Shown here: piece after piece, positions 35,901 to 45,059 of the stretch | Numbering within the stretch: the first letter of the stretch is position 1 | How the letters are laid out: each line of letters starts with the position of its first letter | From: Mesorhizobium sophorae | GTDB lineage: Bacteria > Pseudomonadota > Alphaproteobacteria > Rhizobiales > Rhizobiaceae | DNA: 64,000 nucleotides | Direction: 5' to 3' | Assembly: GCF_002270415.1 (NCBI RefSeq) | Contig: NZ_NNRI01000013.1 | Location: forward strand, 186,001 to 250,000 | Position numbers and translations under genes: made by a program | The notes under the pieces: model-generated | Told to the model about the DNA's origin: nothing | What the model saw: the letters and a program-made list of their open reading frames with translations, nothing else | Databases searched by the model: none

Positions 35901-37229
35901 ATGCGTTTGTCGCGCTATTTCCTGCCTATCCTCAAAGAAAATCCGCGCGAGGCCGAAATCGTCTCGCACCGGCTCATGCTGCGCGCCGGCATGATCCGCC
36001 AGCAGGGGCAGGGCAGTTTCTCGTGGCTGCCACTCGGCAAGCGGGTCCTGGACAAGGTTTGCCGGATCATCCGCGAGGAGCAGAATCGCGCCGGTGCGTT
36101 GGAAATCCTGATGCCGACCATCCAGTCGGCGGATCTGTGGCGCGAAAGCGGCCGCTACGATGACTACGGCAAGGAGATGCTGCGCATCAAGGACCGGCAG
36201 GACCGCGACATGCTCTACGGCCCGACCAATGAGGAAGTGGTCACAGAGATCGTCCGCGCCTACGTGAAGTCCTACAAGGACCTGCCGCTCAATCTCTACC
36301 ACATCCAGTGGAAGTTCCGCGACGAAGTGCGGCCGCGCTTCGGTGTCATGCGTTCGCGCGAATTCCTGATGAAGGACGCCTATTCCTTCGACCTCGGCTT
36401 CGAGGGCGCCAAGGCGGCCTACAACAGGATGTTCGTGTCCTATCTCAGGACGTTTACGCGCATGGGCCTGCAGGCGATTCCGATGCGGGCCGACACCGGG
36501 CCGATCGGTGGCGATCTCAGCCATGAATTCATCATCCTCGCCGACACCGGCGAGAGCCAGGTTTTCTGCCATCGCGACTATCTTTCGCTCGATGTGCCCG
36601 GAGAGAAGACCGACTTCGCCAACGACGCCGAGATCGGCGACATCGTCAAGACATGGACGACGCCCTACGCCGCCACCGACGAGATGCATGACGAGGCGGC
36701 CTGGGAAAAGATCGGCGAAGGCGACAAGGTTTCGGCGCGCGGCATCGAGGTTGGCCATATCTTCCATTTCGGCGACAAATACTCCAAGCCGATGGGCGCC
36801 AAGGTGACCGGGCCCGACGGCAAGGATCATTTCGTCTCCGGCGGCTCCTACGGCATCGGTCCGTCGCGCCTGGTCGCGGCGATCATCGAAGCCAGTCATG
36901 ACGACAACGGCATCATCTGGCCGGAAGCGGTGGCGCCATTCGACATCGGATTGATCAACATGAAGGCGGGCGATGCCGAGTGCGACCGCGTCTGTGACGA
37001 GCTGCATGCCGCCTTCGTCGCCGCCGGCAACGATGTGCTCTACGACGACACCGACCAGCGGCCGGGCGGCAAGTTCGCCACCGCCGACCTGATCGGCCTG
37101 CCTTGGCAAGTCATCGTCGGTCCACGCGGCGTTGCCGCAGGTGAGATCGAGATCAAGAATCGCAGGACCGGCGAGCGCGAGACGCTGCCGATCGCCGACG
37201 CGAAAAAGCGCTTTGGCAGCGCCGCATGA
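35901..37229 (+). CDS. proS: Prolyl-tRNA synthetase (short alphaproteobacterial type)
   Basis: ProS charges tRNA-Pro. The 442-residue class II enzyme shows motif 1 around GQGSFSWLPLGKRVLDK, motif 2 in QWKFRDEVRPRFGVMRSREF, and motif 3 in GGSYGIGPSRLVAAI, then an anticodon-binding domain. It lacks the long editing insertion of E. coli ProS (about 570 residues), as is usual for alphaproteobacteria and mitochondria. It overlaps lolC by ATGA. Confidence 0.96.
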   Translation: MRLSRYFLPILKENPREAEIVSHRLMLRAGMIRQQGQGSFSWLPLGKRVLDKVCRIIREEQNRAGALEILMPTIQSADLWRESGRYDDYGKEMLRIKDRQDRDMLYGPTNEEVVTEIVRAYVKSYKDLPLNLYHIQWKFRDEVRPRFGVMRSREFLMKDAYSFDLGFEGAKAAYNRMFVSYLRTFTRMGLQAIPMRADTGPIGGDLSHEFIILADTGESQVFCHRDYLSLDVPGEKTDFANDAEIGDIVKTWTTPYAATDEMHDEAAWEKIGEGDKVSARGIEVGHIFHFGDKYSKPMGAKVTGPDGKDHFVSGGSYGIGPSRLVAAIIEASHDDNGIIWPEAVAPFDIGLINMKAGDAECDRVCDELHAAFVAAGNDVLYDDTDQRPGGKFATADLIGLPWQVIVGPRGVAAGEIEIKNRRTGERETLPIADAKKRFGSAA

Positions 37230-38512
37230 GCGACGTGGCGGTGGCAAGATCGGCGGGCGCCGGACCTTTTTCCACCTTCGAGCGCATGGTTGCCTGGCGC
37301 TACCTGCGTTCGCGGCGCAAGGAGACGGTGATCTCGGTGATCGCCTCGATCTCCTTCCTCGGCATCATGCTGGGGGTTGCCACGCTGATCGTGGTGATGG
37401 CGGTGATGAACGGCTTCCGGGCGGAGCTGTTGACGCGCATCCTCGGCGTCAACGGCCATCTGATCGCGCAGCCGCTCGATTCGCCGCTTGAGGACTACGC
37501 ACAGGTAGCCGGCCGCATCAACGGCGTGCCCGGCGTCAAATACGCCATCCCGCTGATCGACGGCCAGGTGCTGGCGCAAGGCAATGTCGGCGGCGGGACC
37601 GGCGCGCTGGTGCGCGGCATACGTGGCGAGGATCTGAGCAAGATCGCCATCGTCGCGGCCAACGTCAAGCAGGGTTCGATCGCCGGTTTCGACACCGGCG
37701 AGGGCGTCGCCATAGGCAAGCGCATGGCCGAGAATCTCGGCTTGGCGCTCGGCGACACGATCACCTTGATCTCGCCCGACGGCGACGTGACGCCGCTTGG
37801 CACGACGCCACGCATGAAGGGCTATCCGATCACCGCGATCTTCGAAGTCGGCATGTCGGAATATGACAGTTCCATCGTCTACATGCCGTTCTCGGAGGCA
37901 CAGCTCTATTTCAACATGGACGGCCGGGCCCAGACGATCGAGATCTATGTCGACAATCCCGATGATGTCGACGCGCTGAAACCGAAGGTGGAGGAGGCGG
38001 CGCAGCGGCCAATCGACCTCGTCGACTGGCGCCAGCGCAACGAGACCTTCTTTTCCGCCCTGCAGGTCGAGCGCAACGTCATGTTCATGATCCTGACGCT
38101 GATCGTGCTGGTGGCGGCGCTCAACATCATTTCCGGCCTGATCATGCTGGTGAAGGACAAGGGGCATGACATCGCCATCCTGCGCACCATGGGGGCGTCG
38201 CGCGGCGCCATCCTGCGCATCTTCCTGATGACGGGGGCGGCGATCGGCGTGACCGGGACGATCGCCGGCGTGCTGCTCGGCGTGCTGATCTGCACCAACA
38301 TCGAATCCATCCGCCAGTTCTTCTCCTGGATGACCGGCAAGGTGCTGTTCAACCCGGAGCTCTATTTCCTCAGCCAGCTGCCGGCAAAAATGGATCCGCG
38401 CGAGACGACCTATGTCATCCTGATGGCACTCGGGCTGTCCTTCCTGGCAACGGTGTTTCCAGCGTGGCGGGCCGCCCGGCTCGATCCCGTCGAAGCCTTG
38501 AGGTATGAATGA
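37226..38512 (+). CDS. lolC: Lipoprotein-releasing ABC transporter permease LolC/LolE
   Basis: This inner-membrane permease releases outer-membrane lipoproteins to LolA. The 428-residue protein has an N-terminal helix after VAWRYLRSRRKETVISVIAS, a large periplasmic MacB-like domain, and three C-terminal helices with the FtsX-like block DIAILRTMGASRGAILRIF. A single permease gene is present, so the complex is probably of the homodimeric LolF-like or LolC-only type; it is coupled to lolD by ATGA. Confidence 0.94.
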   Translation: MSDVAVARSAGAGPFSTFERMVAWRYLRSRRKETVISVIASISFLGIMLGVATLIVVMAVMNGFRAELLTRILGVNGHLIAQPLDSPLEDYAQVAGRINGVPGVKYAIPLIDGQVLAQGNVGGGTGALVRGIRGEDLSKIAIVAANVKQGSIAGFDTGEGVAIGKRMAENLGLALGDTITLISPDGDVTPLGTTPRMKGYPITAIFEVGMSEYDSSIVYMPFSEAQLYFNMDGRAQTIEIYVDNPDDVDALKPKVEEAAQRPIDLVDWRQRNETFFSALQVERNVMFMILTLIVLVAALNIISGLIMLVKDKGHDIAILRTMGASRGAILRIFLMTGAAIGVTGTIAGVLLGVLICTNIESIRQFFSWMTGKVLFNPELYFLSQLPAKMDPRETTYVILMALGLSFLATVFPAWRAARLDPVEALRYE

Positions 38513-39201
38513 TGGCCGAGGCCATTATCGAGCTGAAGAGCGTCGAGCGGCACTACGTCCAGGGGCCGCGCAAGCTCACCATTCTCAACGGCGCCGATTT
38601 CTCGCTGAAGCGCGGCGAGATGGTGGCGCTGGTGGCGCCGTCGGGCACCGGCAAGTCGACGCTGCTGCACACTGCCGGCCTGCTGGAGCGGCCTGATGCC
38701 GGCGACGTCATCCTGGCCGGCCGTGCCTGCGGCCGGCTCTCAGATGACGAGCGCACGGCGATCCGCCGCAACGATGTCGGCTTCGTCTATCAGTTCCATC
38801 ACCTGCTGCCGGAATTCTCGGCGCTGGAAAACATCATGATGCCGCAGCTCATCAAGGGGCTGAGCCGCAAGGAGGCGTCGGAGCGCGCGGCGCAACTGCT
38901 CGACTACATGCAGATCGGCAAGCGCGCGTCGCACCGTCCGTCCGAGCTTTCCGGCGGCGAGCAGCAGCGCGTCGCCATTGCCCGCGCGGTTGCCAATGCA
39001 CCTCTGGTGCTGTTGGCCGACGAGCCGACCGGCAATCTCGACCCGGTCACCGCCTCCTATGTGTTCGAGGCGCTGGCGGCGCTGGTCAAGCAATCGGGCC
39101 TCGCGGCGCTGATCGCCACCCACAATCACGAACTGGCCTCGCGCATGGACCGGCGCGTCACGCTGGCCGACGGCAAAGTGGTGCCGCTCGGCTCGAGCTG
39201 A
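38509..39201 (+). CDS. lolD: Lipoprotein-releasing ABC transporter ATPase LolD
   Basis: LolD is the ATPase of the lipoprotein export complex. The 230-residue protein has Walker A APSGTGKST, the LolD-type segment VGFVYQFHHLLPEFSALENI, the ABC signature LSGGEQQR, Walker B VLLADEPTGNLD and the switch histidine in ATHNHELA. Two ATGs stand in tandem at 38509 and 38512; the first overlaps the lolC stop. Confidence 0.96.
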   Translation: MMAEAIIELKSVERHYVQGPRKLTILNGADFSLKRGEMVALVAPSGTGKSTLLHTAGLLERPDAGDVILAGRACGRLSDDERTAIRRNDVGFVYQFHHLLPEFSALENIMMPQLIKGLSRKEASERAAQLLDYMQIGKRASHRPSELSGGEQQRVAIARAVANAPLVLLADEPTGNLDPVTASYVFEALAALVKQSGLAALIATHNHELASRMDRRVTLADGKVVPLGSS

Positions 39202-39352
39202 TCTCAGTCTCGACAGACCTGGCGCGCTCGCGAACAGCCCGCCCTCAGTGCGCATTGCGGCTCCATTGATGGTTGTCGCACGCCCGTCAACCTTTCCTTA
39301 ACCCTGCCGATTTGATCGCCCGGAAGTTCCGGACGCGGCCGGATTCCGACCG

Positions 39353-39381
39353 TTGACAATAGAACAAAATTAGAACAAATT
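39353..39381 (+). promoter_or_regulatory. Promoter with LexA (SOS) box
   Basis: A -35 element TTGACA lies at 39353-39358, and the -10 region falls at about 39375-39381 (ACAAATT). Between them is GAACAAAATTAGAAC (39362-39376), an exact GAAC-N7-GAAC, which is the alphaproteobacterial LexA operator (GTTC-N7-GTTC read on the other strand). LexA bound here would block RNA polymerase. The first gene downstream is the 28-residue peptide at 39410. Confidence 0.8.
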
Positions 39382-39409
39382 AAAAACATATCAACAACAG
39401 GAGAGAGTT

Positions 39410-39496
39410 ATGACCGATCTGGTTCAGGATGTCATCTCACTGGTTTGCATGAGCACCTTTCTCATTTCCATGGCGATCTGGATCGGCGCCATGTGA
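39410..39496 (+). CDS. 28-residue membrane peptide, candidate SOS-induced
   Basis: This short frame encodes 28 residues with a soluble acidic N-terminus (MTDLVQD) and one hydrophobic helix from about residue 8 to 27 ending IWIGAM. ATG 39410 has a strong Shine-Dalgarno, AGGAG at 39399-39403, with a six-base spacer. The promoter carries a LexA box 33 bases upstream. Caulobacter SidA, a 29-residue inner-membrane peptide induced by SOS that blocks division, is a precedent for size and control, but I cannot claim sequence homology. It lies between lolD and an unrelated gene, with its own promoter. Function is unknown; a division or membrane effector in the DNA damage response is inferred. Confidence 0.72.
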   Translation: MTDLVQDVISLVCMSTFLISMAIWIGAM

Positions 39497-39558
39497 TCTG
39501 GAGTTGAGGACGTGGCGCGAACGCAAGCGTCCCTCGGGCGCGAAACTCCTCACACTTA

Positions 39559-39587
39559 CCCTCTCCCCGTTCAAGACGGGGAGAGGG
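39559..39587. repeat. RIME-like hairpin
   Basis: CCCTCTCCCCGT (39559-39570) pairs with ACGGGGAGAGGG (39576-39587) around a five-base loop, preceded by CTCACACTTA. The same hairpin core occurs at 63590-63618. It lies 62 bases after the small peptide gene and could protect or end that transcript, although no T-run follows. Confidence 0.8.
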
Positions 39588-39726
39588 GGGCATCAACGCT
39601 GGCGGCGTGCCTTTCACTGAGACGCCGACGCGAATGGCATGTGACCGGGAACCGAGCTTTCCTGTTAAGCCTTTCTTGCTGCCGCGACGTTTAGGGTAGT
39701 CCCTCCAAGACAGGGAGTAACGTCGC

Positions 39727-40977
39727 GTGTCGCCCATCGTCACGGCCATCCTCGTGGCCAGCAATCTCGGGCTGATCTTTCTCTTGATGAGCGTGCCGCT
39801 TGGTTTGCGCACGATCAGGCTCAGCCGTGTCGTGGCTATGGACCAGCAGCGCCTCTGGCAGGCGCTGTGGCCGCTTGGCAGCGATGCCAGCTGGTCCGGC
39901 GAGATCCTTTCGGCCGAGCCGCTGGACGGCGAGGGCATGGCGCGCATCATGCTGTCTTGGGAAGGCCGCGACGGCAAGCCGATCGAGCGCAAGTCGCGGT
40001 TTGAAGACGTGGTCGAGGGCAGCCGTTTCTCGATGCGGGTCATCGAGGATACCGCGCTCGACGCCTCGTTCTGGAAGGATTTTCGCGAGACCACTGAGCT
40101 CGTTTCCGAAGGCAGCGGCACGCGGATCACGCTTGGCCAGACCGATCGCTATCGCGGCTTTGCCTTCCTGGTGTTCCGCTATTTCGCCATGCGCCGAGAA
40201 CTCTCCAAGCTGCAGCGCTGGGCGAGGACCGGGCGATATCGCAAGGGCGGCTGGTTCGAGCATCCGCTCAGCCAGGTCGGCTTCGCCGCCCTGTCGGCAT
40301 TGATCCTGTGGCCGTTCTTCGGGCTTCATCTCGGCGGACTGGCGCTGGCCGCGATCCTCACGTCGGTGGTGGCCCTGCATGAGCTCGGCCACATGGCCGC
40401 GTTTCGCCTGATGGGTCACAACAAGGCGCGCATGATCTTCATTCCGCTGCTCGGTGGCATCGCCATTGGCGGGCGTCCATATGACAGCCGTTTCGAAGTC
40501 GCCTTCGTGGCGTTGATGGGCGCTGGCTTCTCCGCCTTCCTGGTGCCGGTCGTCATCGCCGCCAGCACCTTTGCCGGCGCGGAAGGATATCGACTGGCAG
40601 CAATGCTGCTGGCGACGCTGGCGGGCTTTGCTGCCCTGTTCAACATTGCCAATCTGGTGCCGGTGTGGAAGTTCGATGGCGGCCAGGTGCTGCGCCAGAT
40701 CTGCCCGGGGCCGATCGTGCTGGCGCTGGCCTCGTTCTCCCTGCTTTCAGCCTTCCTGGCGCTTGGCCGACAGGCTGGCTTTTCCCCGGGCTTTCTGCTC
40801 GCCGCGGGAGCGGTCTTCTCAATCCTCAGCCTGCTGACGATGCGCAGCGGGGTCAAGCCGCGCCACGAGCTGAAGCCGATCCGCACGGTCGACCGCTTCG
40901 TCATCGCCGGCGCGCTGCTGGCGGTCTTCGCCATCCATGGCTATGGCGTCCTGTGGGCGTCCGCGCAGCTCATCTGA
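39727..40977 (+). CDS. Site-2 protease-like membrane protein with SRPBCC-like N-terminal domain
   Basis: This 416-residue protein combines two parts. Residues about 38-170 look like a soluble SRPBCC/START-type domain (WSGEILSAEPLDGEGMARI, FRETTELVSEGSGTRITLG), after an N-terminal helix. Residues about 180-415 are a multi-helix membrane domain with the M50 metalloprotease motif HELGH (218-222) and the second ligand motif NLVPVWKFDGG (309-319, D317). Both zinc motifs are intact, so it may be an active intramembrane protease. The start is GTG at 39727 with an AGGGAG upstream. Substrate and partner are unknown. Confidence 0.8.
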   Translation: MSPIVTAILVASNLGLIFLLMSVPLGLRTIRLSRVVAMDQQRLWQALWPLGSDASWSGEILSAEPLDGEGMARIMLSWEGRDGKPIERKSRFEDVVEGSRFSMRVIEDTALDASFWKDFRETTELVSEGSGTRITLGQTDRYRGFAFLVFRYFAMRRELSKLQRWARTGRYRKGGWFEHPLSQVGFAALSALILWPFFGLHLGGLALAAILTSVVALHELGHMAAFRLMGHNKARMIFIPLLGGIAIGGRPYDSRFEVAFVALMGAGFSAFLVPVVIAASTFAGAEGYRLAAMLLATLAGFAALFNIANLVPVWKFDGGQVLRQICPGPIVLALASFSLLSAFLALGRQAGFSPGFLLAAGAVFSILSLLTMRSGVKPRHELKPIRTVDRFVIAGALLAVFAIHGYGVLWASAQLI

Positions 40978-40978
40978 A

Positions 40979-41020
40979 GGTGTTGATATTCAGATGATGC
41001 CGGCCTGAGATCTCAACACC
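40979..41020. repeat. Short palindrome between convergent genes
   Basis: GGTGTTGA (40979-40986) pairs with TCAACACC (41013-41020). The left half, TGTTGATATTCAG, recurs at 62699. It lies between the ends of the protease-like gene and lipB. No T-run follows on either strand, so a terminator role is uncertain. Confidence 0.65.
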
Positions 41021-41047
41021 ACCTTGAGCCGTTTCCAGACGGGTGGG

Positions 41048-41791
41048 TCAGCCGGCCTTGCGGGCGGCTTCGACAGGCAAAGCCGTGGCGGGACCGAAGA
41101 CGTCGTCGAAGGCAGATTTCAGGGCCAGGTCGAGGTCCGCCATTGTTATAGGCAAGCCGAGGTCGACAAGGCTGGTGACGCCGTGGTCCTGCACGCCGCA
41201 CGGCACGATGCCGCTGAAATGGTCTAGGTCCGGTTCGACATTGATGGCGATGCCGTGAAAGCTCACCCAACGCCGCAGCCTGATGCCGATGGCGGCGATC
41301 TTGTCCTCGGCCGGCGAGCCGTCCGGGAGGGCAGGGCGATCCGGTCGCACCACCCAAACGCCGACCCGGTCCTCACGGCGTTCGCCGTGCACGTTGAAGG
41401 CGGCGAGCGTGCCGATGATCCACTGTTCGAGCGCGGCGACAAAGGCTCGGACATCCTCGCGCCGCCGCTTCAGGTCGAGCATCACATAGCCGACCCGCTG
41501 GCCCGGCCCATGATAGGTGTACTCACCGCCCCGCCCAGCCGCGAACACTGGAAAACGGTTCGCGTCGATCAGGTCCTCGCTGCGGGCACTGGTGCCGGCG
41601 GTGTAAAGCGGCGGATGTTCGACAAGCCAGACCATTTCGCCGGCGGCACCGCTTCGGATCGCCTCGGCACGCGCCTCCATGAAGGCCAGCGCATCGGGAT
41701 AGGCGGTGAGGCCAGGCTCGATGCGCCATTCGACCGGTGCTGAACCGGGGAGCGGCAGGAACGACGTGGCGATCTGGCTGCGTTCTGGCAT
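41048..41791 (-). CDS. lipB: Lipoyl(octanoyl) transferase
   Basis: LipB moves the octanoyl group from acyl carrier protein to lipoyl domains, the first step of lipoate synthesis. The 247-residue product has the GRGGEYTYHGPGQRVGYVML block, the lysine in DKIAAIGIRLRRWVSFHG and the catalytic cysteine in GIVPCGVQDHGVTSL. ATG at 41791 is chosen; the frame is open upstream but MPERSQIATSFLPL gives the usual length. Confidence 0.95.
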   Translation of the reverse strand: MPERSQIATSFLPLPGSAPVEWRIEPGLTAYPDALAFMEARAEAIRSGAAGEMVWLVEHPPLYTAGTSARSEDLIDANRFPVFAAGRGGEYTYHGPGQRVGYVMLDLKRRREDVRAFVAALEQWIIGTLAAFNVHGERREDRVGVWVVRPDRPALPDGSPAEDKIAAIGIRLRRWVSFHGIAINVEPDLDHFSGIVPCGVQDHGVTSLVDLGLPITMADLDLALKSAFDDVFGPATALPVEAARKAG

Positions 41792-41962
41792 GGCTTTTCG
41801 TTTCGTTATGCACGCCATGATCCCAAAAACCGCATTGCGCTTTCGGGCGGGATGCATTTGCCTCCCATATGGCGCTATCGGGCCGAAACGTCCAGTTCCG
41901 GCTATGCATTCCAATTCTGTGGAACGTTATGCCAATCGCTGGCGATTATTGCTTGTCGCGCA

Positions 41963-41991
41963 CTTGTTTCGCCGGAAACGATTTGCTACAC
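41963..41991 (+). promoter_or_regulatory. Promoter of tRNA-Leu
   Basis: CTTGTT (41963-41968), a 17-base spacer and CTACAC (41986-41991) fit the alphaproteobacterial housekeeping pattern CTTGAC-N17-CTATAT. The expected transcription start is about 28 bases before the tRNA. Confidence 0.6.
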
Positions 41992-42025
41992 GCCGCGAGC
42001 CGGTCGGTTCCGGCTCCTACCACGT

Positions 42026-42110
42026 GCGGTCGTGGCGGAATTGGTAGACGCGCAGCGTTGAGGTCGCTGTGGGGCAACCCGTGGAAGTTCGAGTCTTCTC
42101 GACCGCACCA
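42026..42110 (+). tRNA. tRNA-Leu (anticodon GAG)
   Basis: The acceptor arms GCGGTCG and CGACCGC pair fully and the CCA end is encoded (42108-42110). The anticodon stem CAGCG/CGCTG encloses the loop TTGAGGT, giving anticodon GAG for CUC/CUU. A long variable arm (about 42071-42084) is as expected for a class II leucine tRNA. Confidence 0.97.
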
Positions 42111-42195
42111 AAATTTCCCTGACAGATTGCTTCTGGCGAGCTCTGACGGCAGGCGGTGACACGTCGCGGCCAGAGGGGTTTCCGGGGATCGAAAC

Positions 42196-42237
42196 CGCGG
42201 CGGCGGCGCGTCATTCAGACCAGGCCGCCGCGCTTTT
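42196..42237 (+). terminator. Putative intrinsic terminator after tRNA-Leu
   Basis: CGCGGCGGC (42196-42204) can pair with GCCGCCGCG (42224-42232), followed by CTTTT. The 19-base loop is long, and the hairpin is 86 bases downstream of the tRNA, so confidence is moderate. It also faces the convergent ppc end. Confidence 0.5.
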
Positions 42238-42310
42238 AGTTGATCGTGGAAATCAGGAGGATTTCGGCCTTTTCCTGCCCCGACTCGTAGGTCGCTCGGC
42301 AAAACCGGAC

Positions 42311-45019
42311 CTATCCCGTCCACCCAAGGCCAGCCGAGATACAATTGATCGATACAAGCAGAGCGTCGGTCGCCCGCTTTTGATCCGCCGTGCCGGTATT
42401 TGCCCGAACTTCACGCAGCAGATCGACCTGCAGCCGGTGAATGTCATCCATCTGTCGACGCAGACTGTCGAAACGCCGCTTGAACATCGGAAAGCGCGCG
42501 GAAAGATCGCCTCCCGTGAGGTCGCCGATCAGGCGTCGCGTCAACTCGTATTCGGCGGCGATGCGGGCGTAGATTCGCTGGGCCGCATCGCCGTCGGACA
42601 CCAGGCGGGCGTAGAGCCCCGCGATCTCCATGTCGGACTGGTAGAGCGTCTTCTCTGCCTCGTCGACGATCAAGCGGAAGAAGCGCGAGTGCTCGAACAT
42701 GCAAGCCAGAAGTTCGCGCCCGGCCTCGCCGCGCACGGCGACGAAAGAGCTAAGCGCACTGCCGATGCCATACCAGCCGGTCAGCAGATGACGGTTCTGG
42801 CTCCATGCGAACACCCATGGAATGGCGCGCAGGTCAGCAATGCCGCTGGCGCCGAAACGGCGCTCCGGCCGTGACCCCATTTTCAGGAGCGCCAGCTCCG
42901 CGACCGGGCTCGCCTGGTTGAAATAATCGAGGAAACCGCGCTCGGCCATCAACCCGGCGTAGGATGCCTGCGACATGCCTGCCAGCGCTTCCAGCGCTTC
43001 GTCGAACTCCGGCGTTTCCTTCGGCTCGACATCACCTGGCGATACGACACCGTGGGCCAGCACGCCAGCGGCGAGAACCTCGAGCTGGTTGAGGCCGGTG
43101 CCGCGATTGGCGAATTTCGACGATACGACCTCGCCCTGCTCCGTCACCCGCATGGTTCTGGCGACAGTGCCTTCCGGTTGTGCCGCGATCGCCCGCCCGG
43201 TCGGCGCGCCGCCACGGCTGACAGAGCCGCCGCGACCGTGAAAGAAACTGATCCTGACGTTGTGCTTGCGCCCGATTGCAGCAAGGCGCTTTTGCGCTTT
43301 TGCCAGTTCCCAATTGGAAGCCAGGAAACCGCCGTCCTTGTTGGAATCTGAATAACCAAGCATGATTTCCTGGCGCGCGCCGAAATCTCGCACCGTCCGC
43401 CTCACCAGCGAAACGCCGAGCAATCCATTCAGGATGCCCGGTGCCGCTTGTAGATCGGCAATAGTTTCGAACAATGGCACGATCCGCAGCCTGATCGTGC
43501 CGCCGCCACCGGGCGCGGTTGAAAGTCCGCAATATTGCGCCAGCAGATAGACAGCGAGCAGATCGTCGGCCGAGCGGGTCATGCTGAGAACGAAGGAGCC
43601 GACAGCGTCGGCGTCCGAGCCGGAGATGTGCTCGCGGATAACGGAGAATGTCGAAAGCAGTTCGCCTGCTTCAGGCGAGAGCCGGCCTGCGTCGATCTCC
43701 ATCCGCTCGCCCTGGCTGACGGCCGCGCGAATGCGCGCCGACCATTGCGGCGTGCCGGCTACGACCGGATCGGCGGGATTTGCCAGCGCAAACAGCTCGG
43801 CCAGCACCCGGTTGACGACGGTGGAGTTCTGCCGGATGTCGAGCGAGACCGTACGGAAGCCGAAGCTTCCGACTTGCCAAAGCAGAGGCTGGATGAAACG
43901 CTTGGCTACCGCGCGACCTCCGATCGCTTCGAGAACGGAAGACAGCCCGTTCAGATCAGCACGAAACGCCTCTGCCGAGAGATATGCCGCCGGACCGCCG
44001 TCTCGCGTGGCCTCCAGCCGGGCAAGCAAGGCCGAGGCGAACTGGCGAAGCGGTTCGTCAGGGTTGCGGGCGGCGATCACGTGCGCCAGTCCGCTTTTAT
44101 CAAGCGCCGTTTGCAGCACCGGCTTGAAGCTGGTCGGCAGGTCGATGACGTTCGAGCTGGCGCTGAGCACCGTCACCAGCCGCTGCACCTGCGTCAGATA
44201 CCAGCCTATTGCGGTGTTGCGGTATTCGGCCATGGCATGGGCGGTGACCGCGGCAGTCACATTTGGATTGCCATCGCGGTCGCCGCCGATCCACGAGGCA
44301 TAGCGCATGAATGAGGGAATTCTGATCGGCTCTCCCGGATAGTGACGCTCGAAGGCGCCCTGAAGCTTGCCATAGAGCTGCGGCGTTGCCTCGAAGATGA
44401 CTTCGCGAAAGAAATGCAGGCCCCAGGCGATTTCGCGTTCGACCGTCGGACGCTCCAGGCGCAGCTCACCCGTCATCCACAGAAGCTCGATCTCGCTTTC
44501 CAGATCGGCGACCAACAAGGAGCGTTCGCGCGGCGCCCAGCGTGGCTGGTCGAGCTCGGTCAGCTTGCGATAGATACGTCGGTGGATCTCCAGCACCGTG
44601 ACCCGTTTGGCTTCCGTCGGGTGCGCGGTCATGGTCGGGCCGACGCGAAGCTCATCGAGCTTTGCCTGGACTTCCTCGGCGGAGTGGCCGTTCGCTGCCA
44701 TCTGCGCGATCACGCTGGCAAAGGATCCGGGCACTTCGTCGACACCCGCGCCTTGTTCGAGTTCGCGGCGCGCCCGCATGGCAAGCAACTCGTCTGCTAT
44801 CGCCAGCAACTGGAACCATACGCCGCTCGCCTGGAGCGCCGGGATGCGCTGCTCCGCGGCGAGGGAGACAAGGGACCGACGTCCGGCCAGAACGGCGGCG
44901 ATCTCGGGCTCACGCGCGCTTGCGACCTGAAGCAGCAAGCGCAACAAAAGGCTGCGCTCGTCCTCACGAAAGTTGATGCGTCTGCTCTGTTCCAAACCGG
45001 TTTCCTGCTTCGTCCGCAC
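42311..45019 (-). CDS. ppc: Phosphoenolpyruvate carboxylase
   Basis: PEP carboxylase forms oxaloacetate from PEP and bicarbonate; in the serine cycle it supplies malate for malyl-CoA formation. The 902-residue protein has the catalytic-histidine motif TAHPTEAKR (H133), GYSDSNKDGG, and FFHGRGGSVSRGG. The start is GTG at 45019 with a weak ribosome site; no better start was seen. It is the last gene of the serine-cycle cluster, 40 bases after the hydroxypyruvate reductase gene. Its sequence deviates from the E. coli type in the N-terminal third, consistent with a serine-cycle PEPC, which are often insensitive to acetyl-CoA; that is inference. Confidence 0.95.
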   Translation of the reverse strand: MRTKQETGLEQSRRINFREDERSLLLRLLLQVASAREPEIAAVLAGRRSLVSLAAEQRIPALQASGVWFQLLAIADELLAMRARRELEQGAGVDEVPGSFASVIAQMAANGHSAEEVQAKLDELRVGPTMTAHPTEAKRVTVLEIHRRIYRKLTELDQPRWAPRERSLLVADLESEIELLWMTGELRLERPTVEREIAWGLHFFREVIFEATPQLYGKLQGAFERHYPGEPIRIPSFMRYASWIGGDRDGNPNVTAAVTAHAMAEYRNTAIGWYLTQVQRLVTVLSASSNVIDLPTSFKPVLQTALDKSGLAHVIAARNPDEPLRQFASALLARLEATRDGGPAAYLSAEAFRADLNGLSSVLEAIGGRAVAKRFIQPLLWQVGSFGFRTVSLDIRQNSTVVNRVLAELFALANPADPVVAGTPQWSARIRAAVSQGERMEIDAGRLSPEAGELLSTFSVIREHISGSDADAVGSFVLSMTRSADDLLAVYLLAQYCGLSTAPGGGGTIRLRIVPLFETIADLQAAPGILNGLLGVSLVRRTVRDFGARQEIMLGYSDSNKDGGFLASNWELAKAQKRLAAIGRKHNVRISFFHGRGGSVSRGGAPTGRAIAAQPEGTVARTMRVTEQGEVVSSKFANRGTGLNQLEVLAAGVLAHGVVSPGDVEPKETPEFDEALEALAGMSQASYAGLMAERGFLDYFNQASPVAELALLKMGSRPERRFGASGIADLRAIPWVFAWSQNRHLLTGWYGIGSALSSFVAVRGEAGRELLACMFEHSRFFRLIVDEAEKTLYQSDMEIAGLYARLVSDGDAAQRIYARIAAEYELTRRLIGDLTGGDLSARFPMFKRRFDSLRRQMDDIHRLQVDLLREVRANTGTADQKRATDALLVSINCISAGLGWTG

Positions 45020-45059
45020 CGATGCCGCTGTAGCCCTGAACCGAGGGCGGCGCCTGCTG

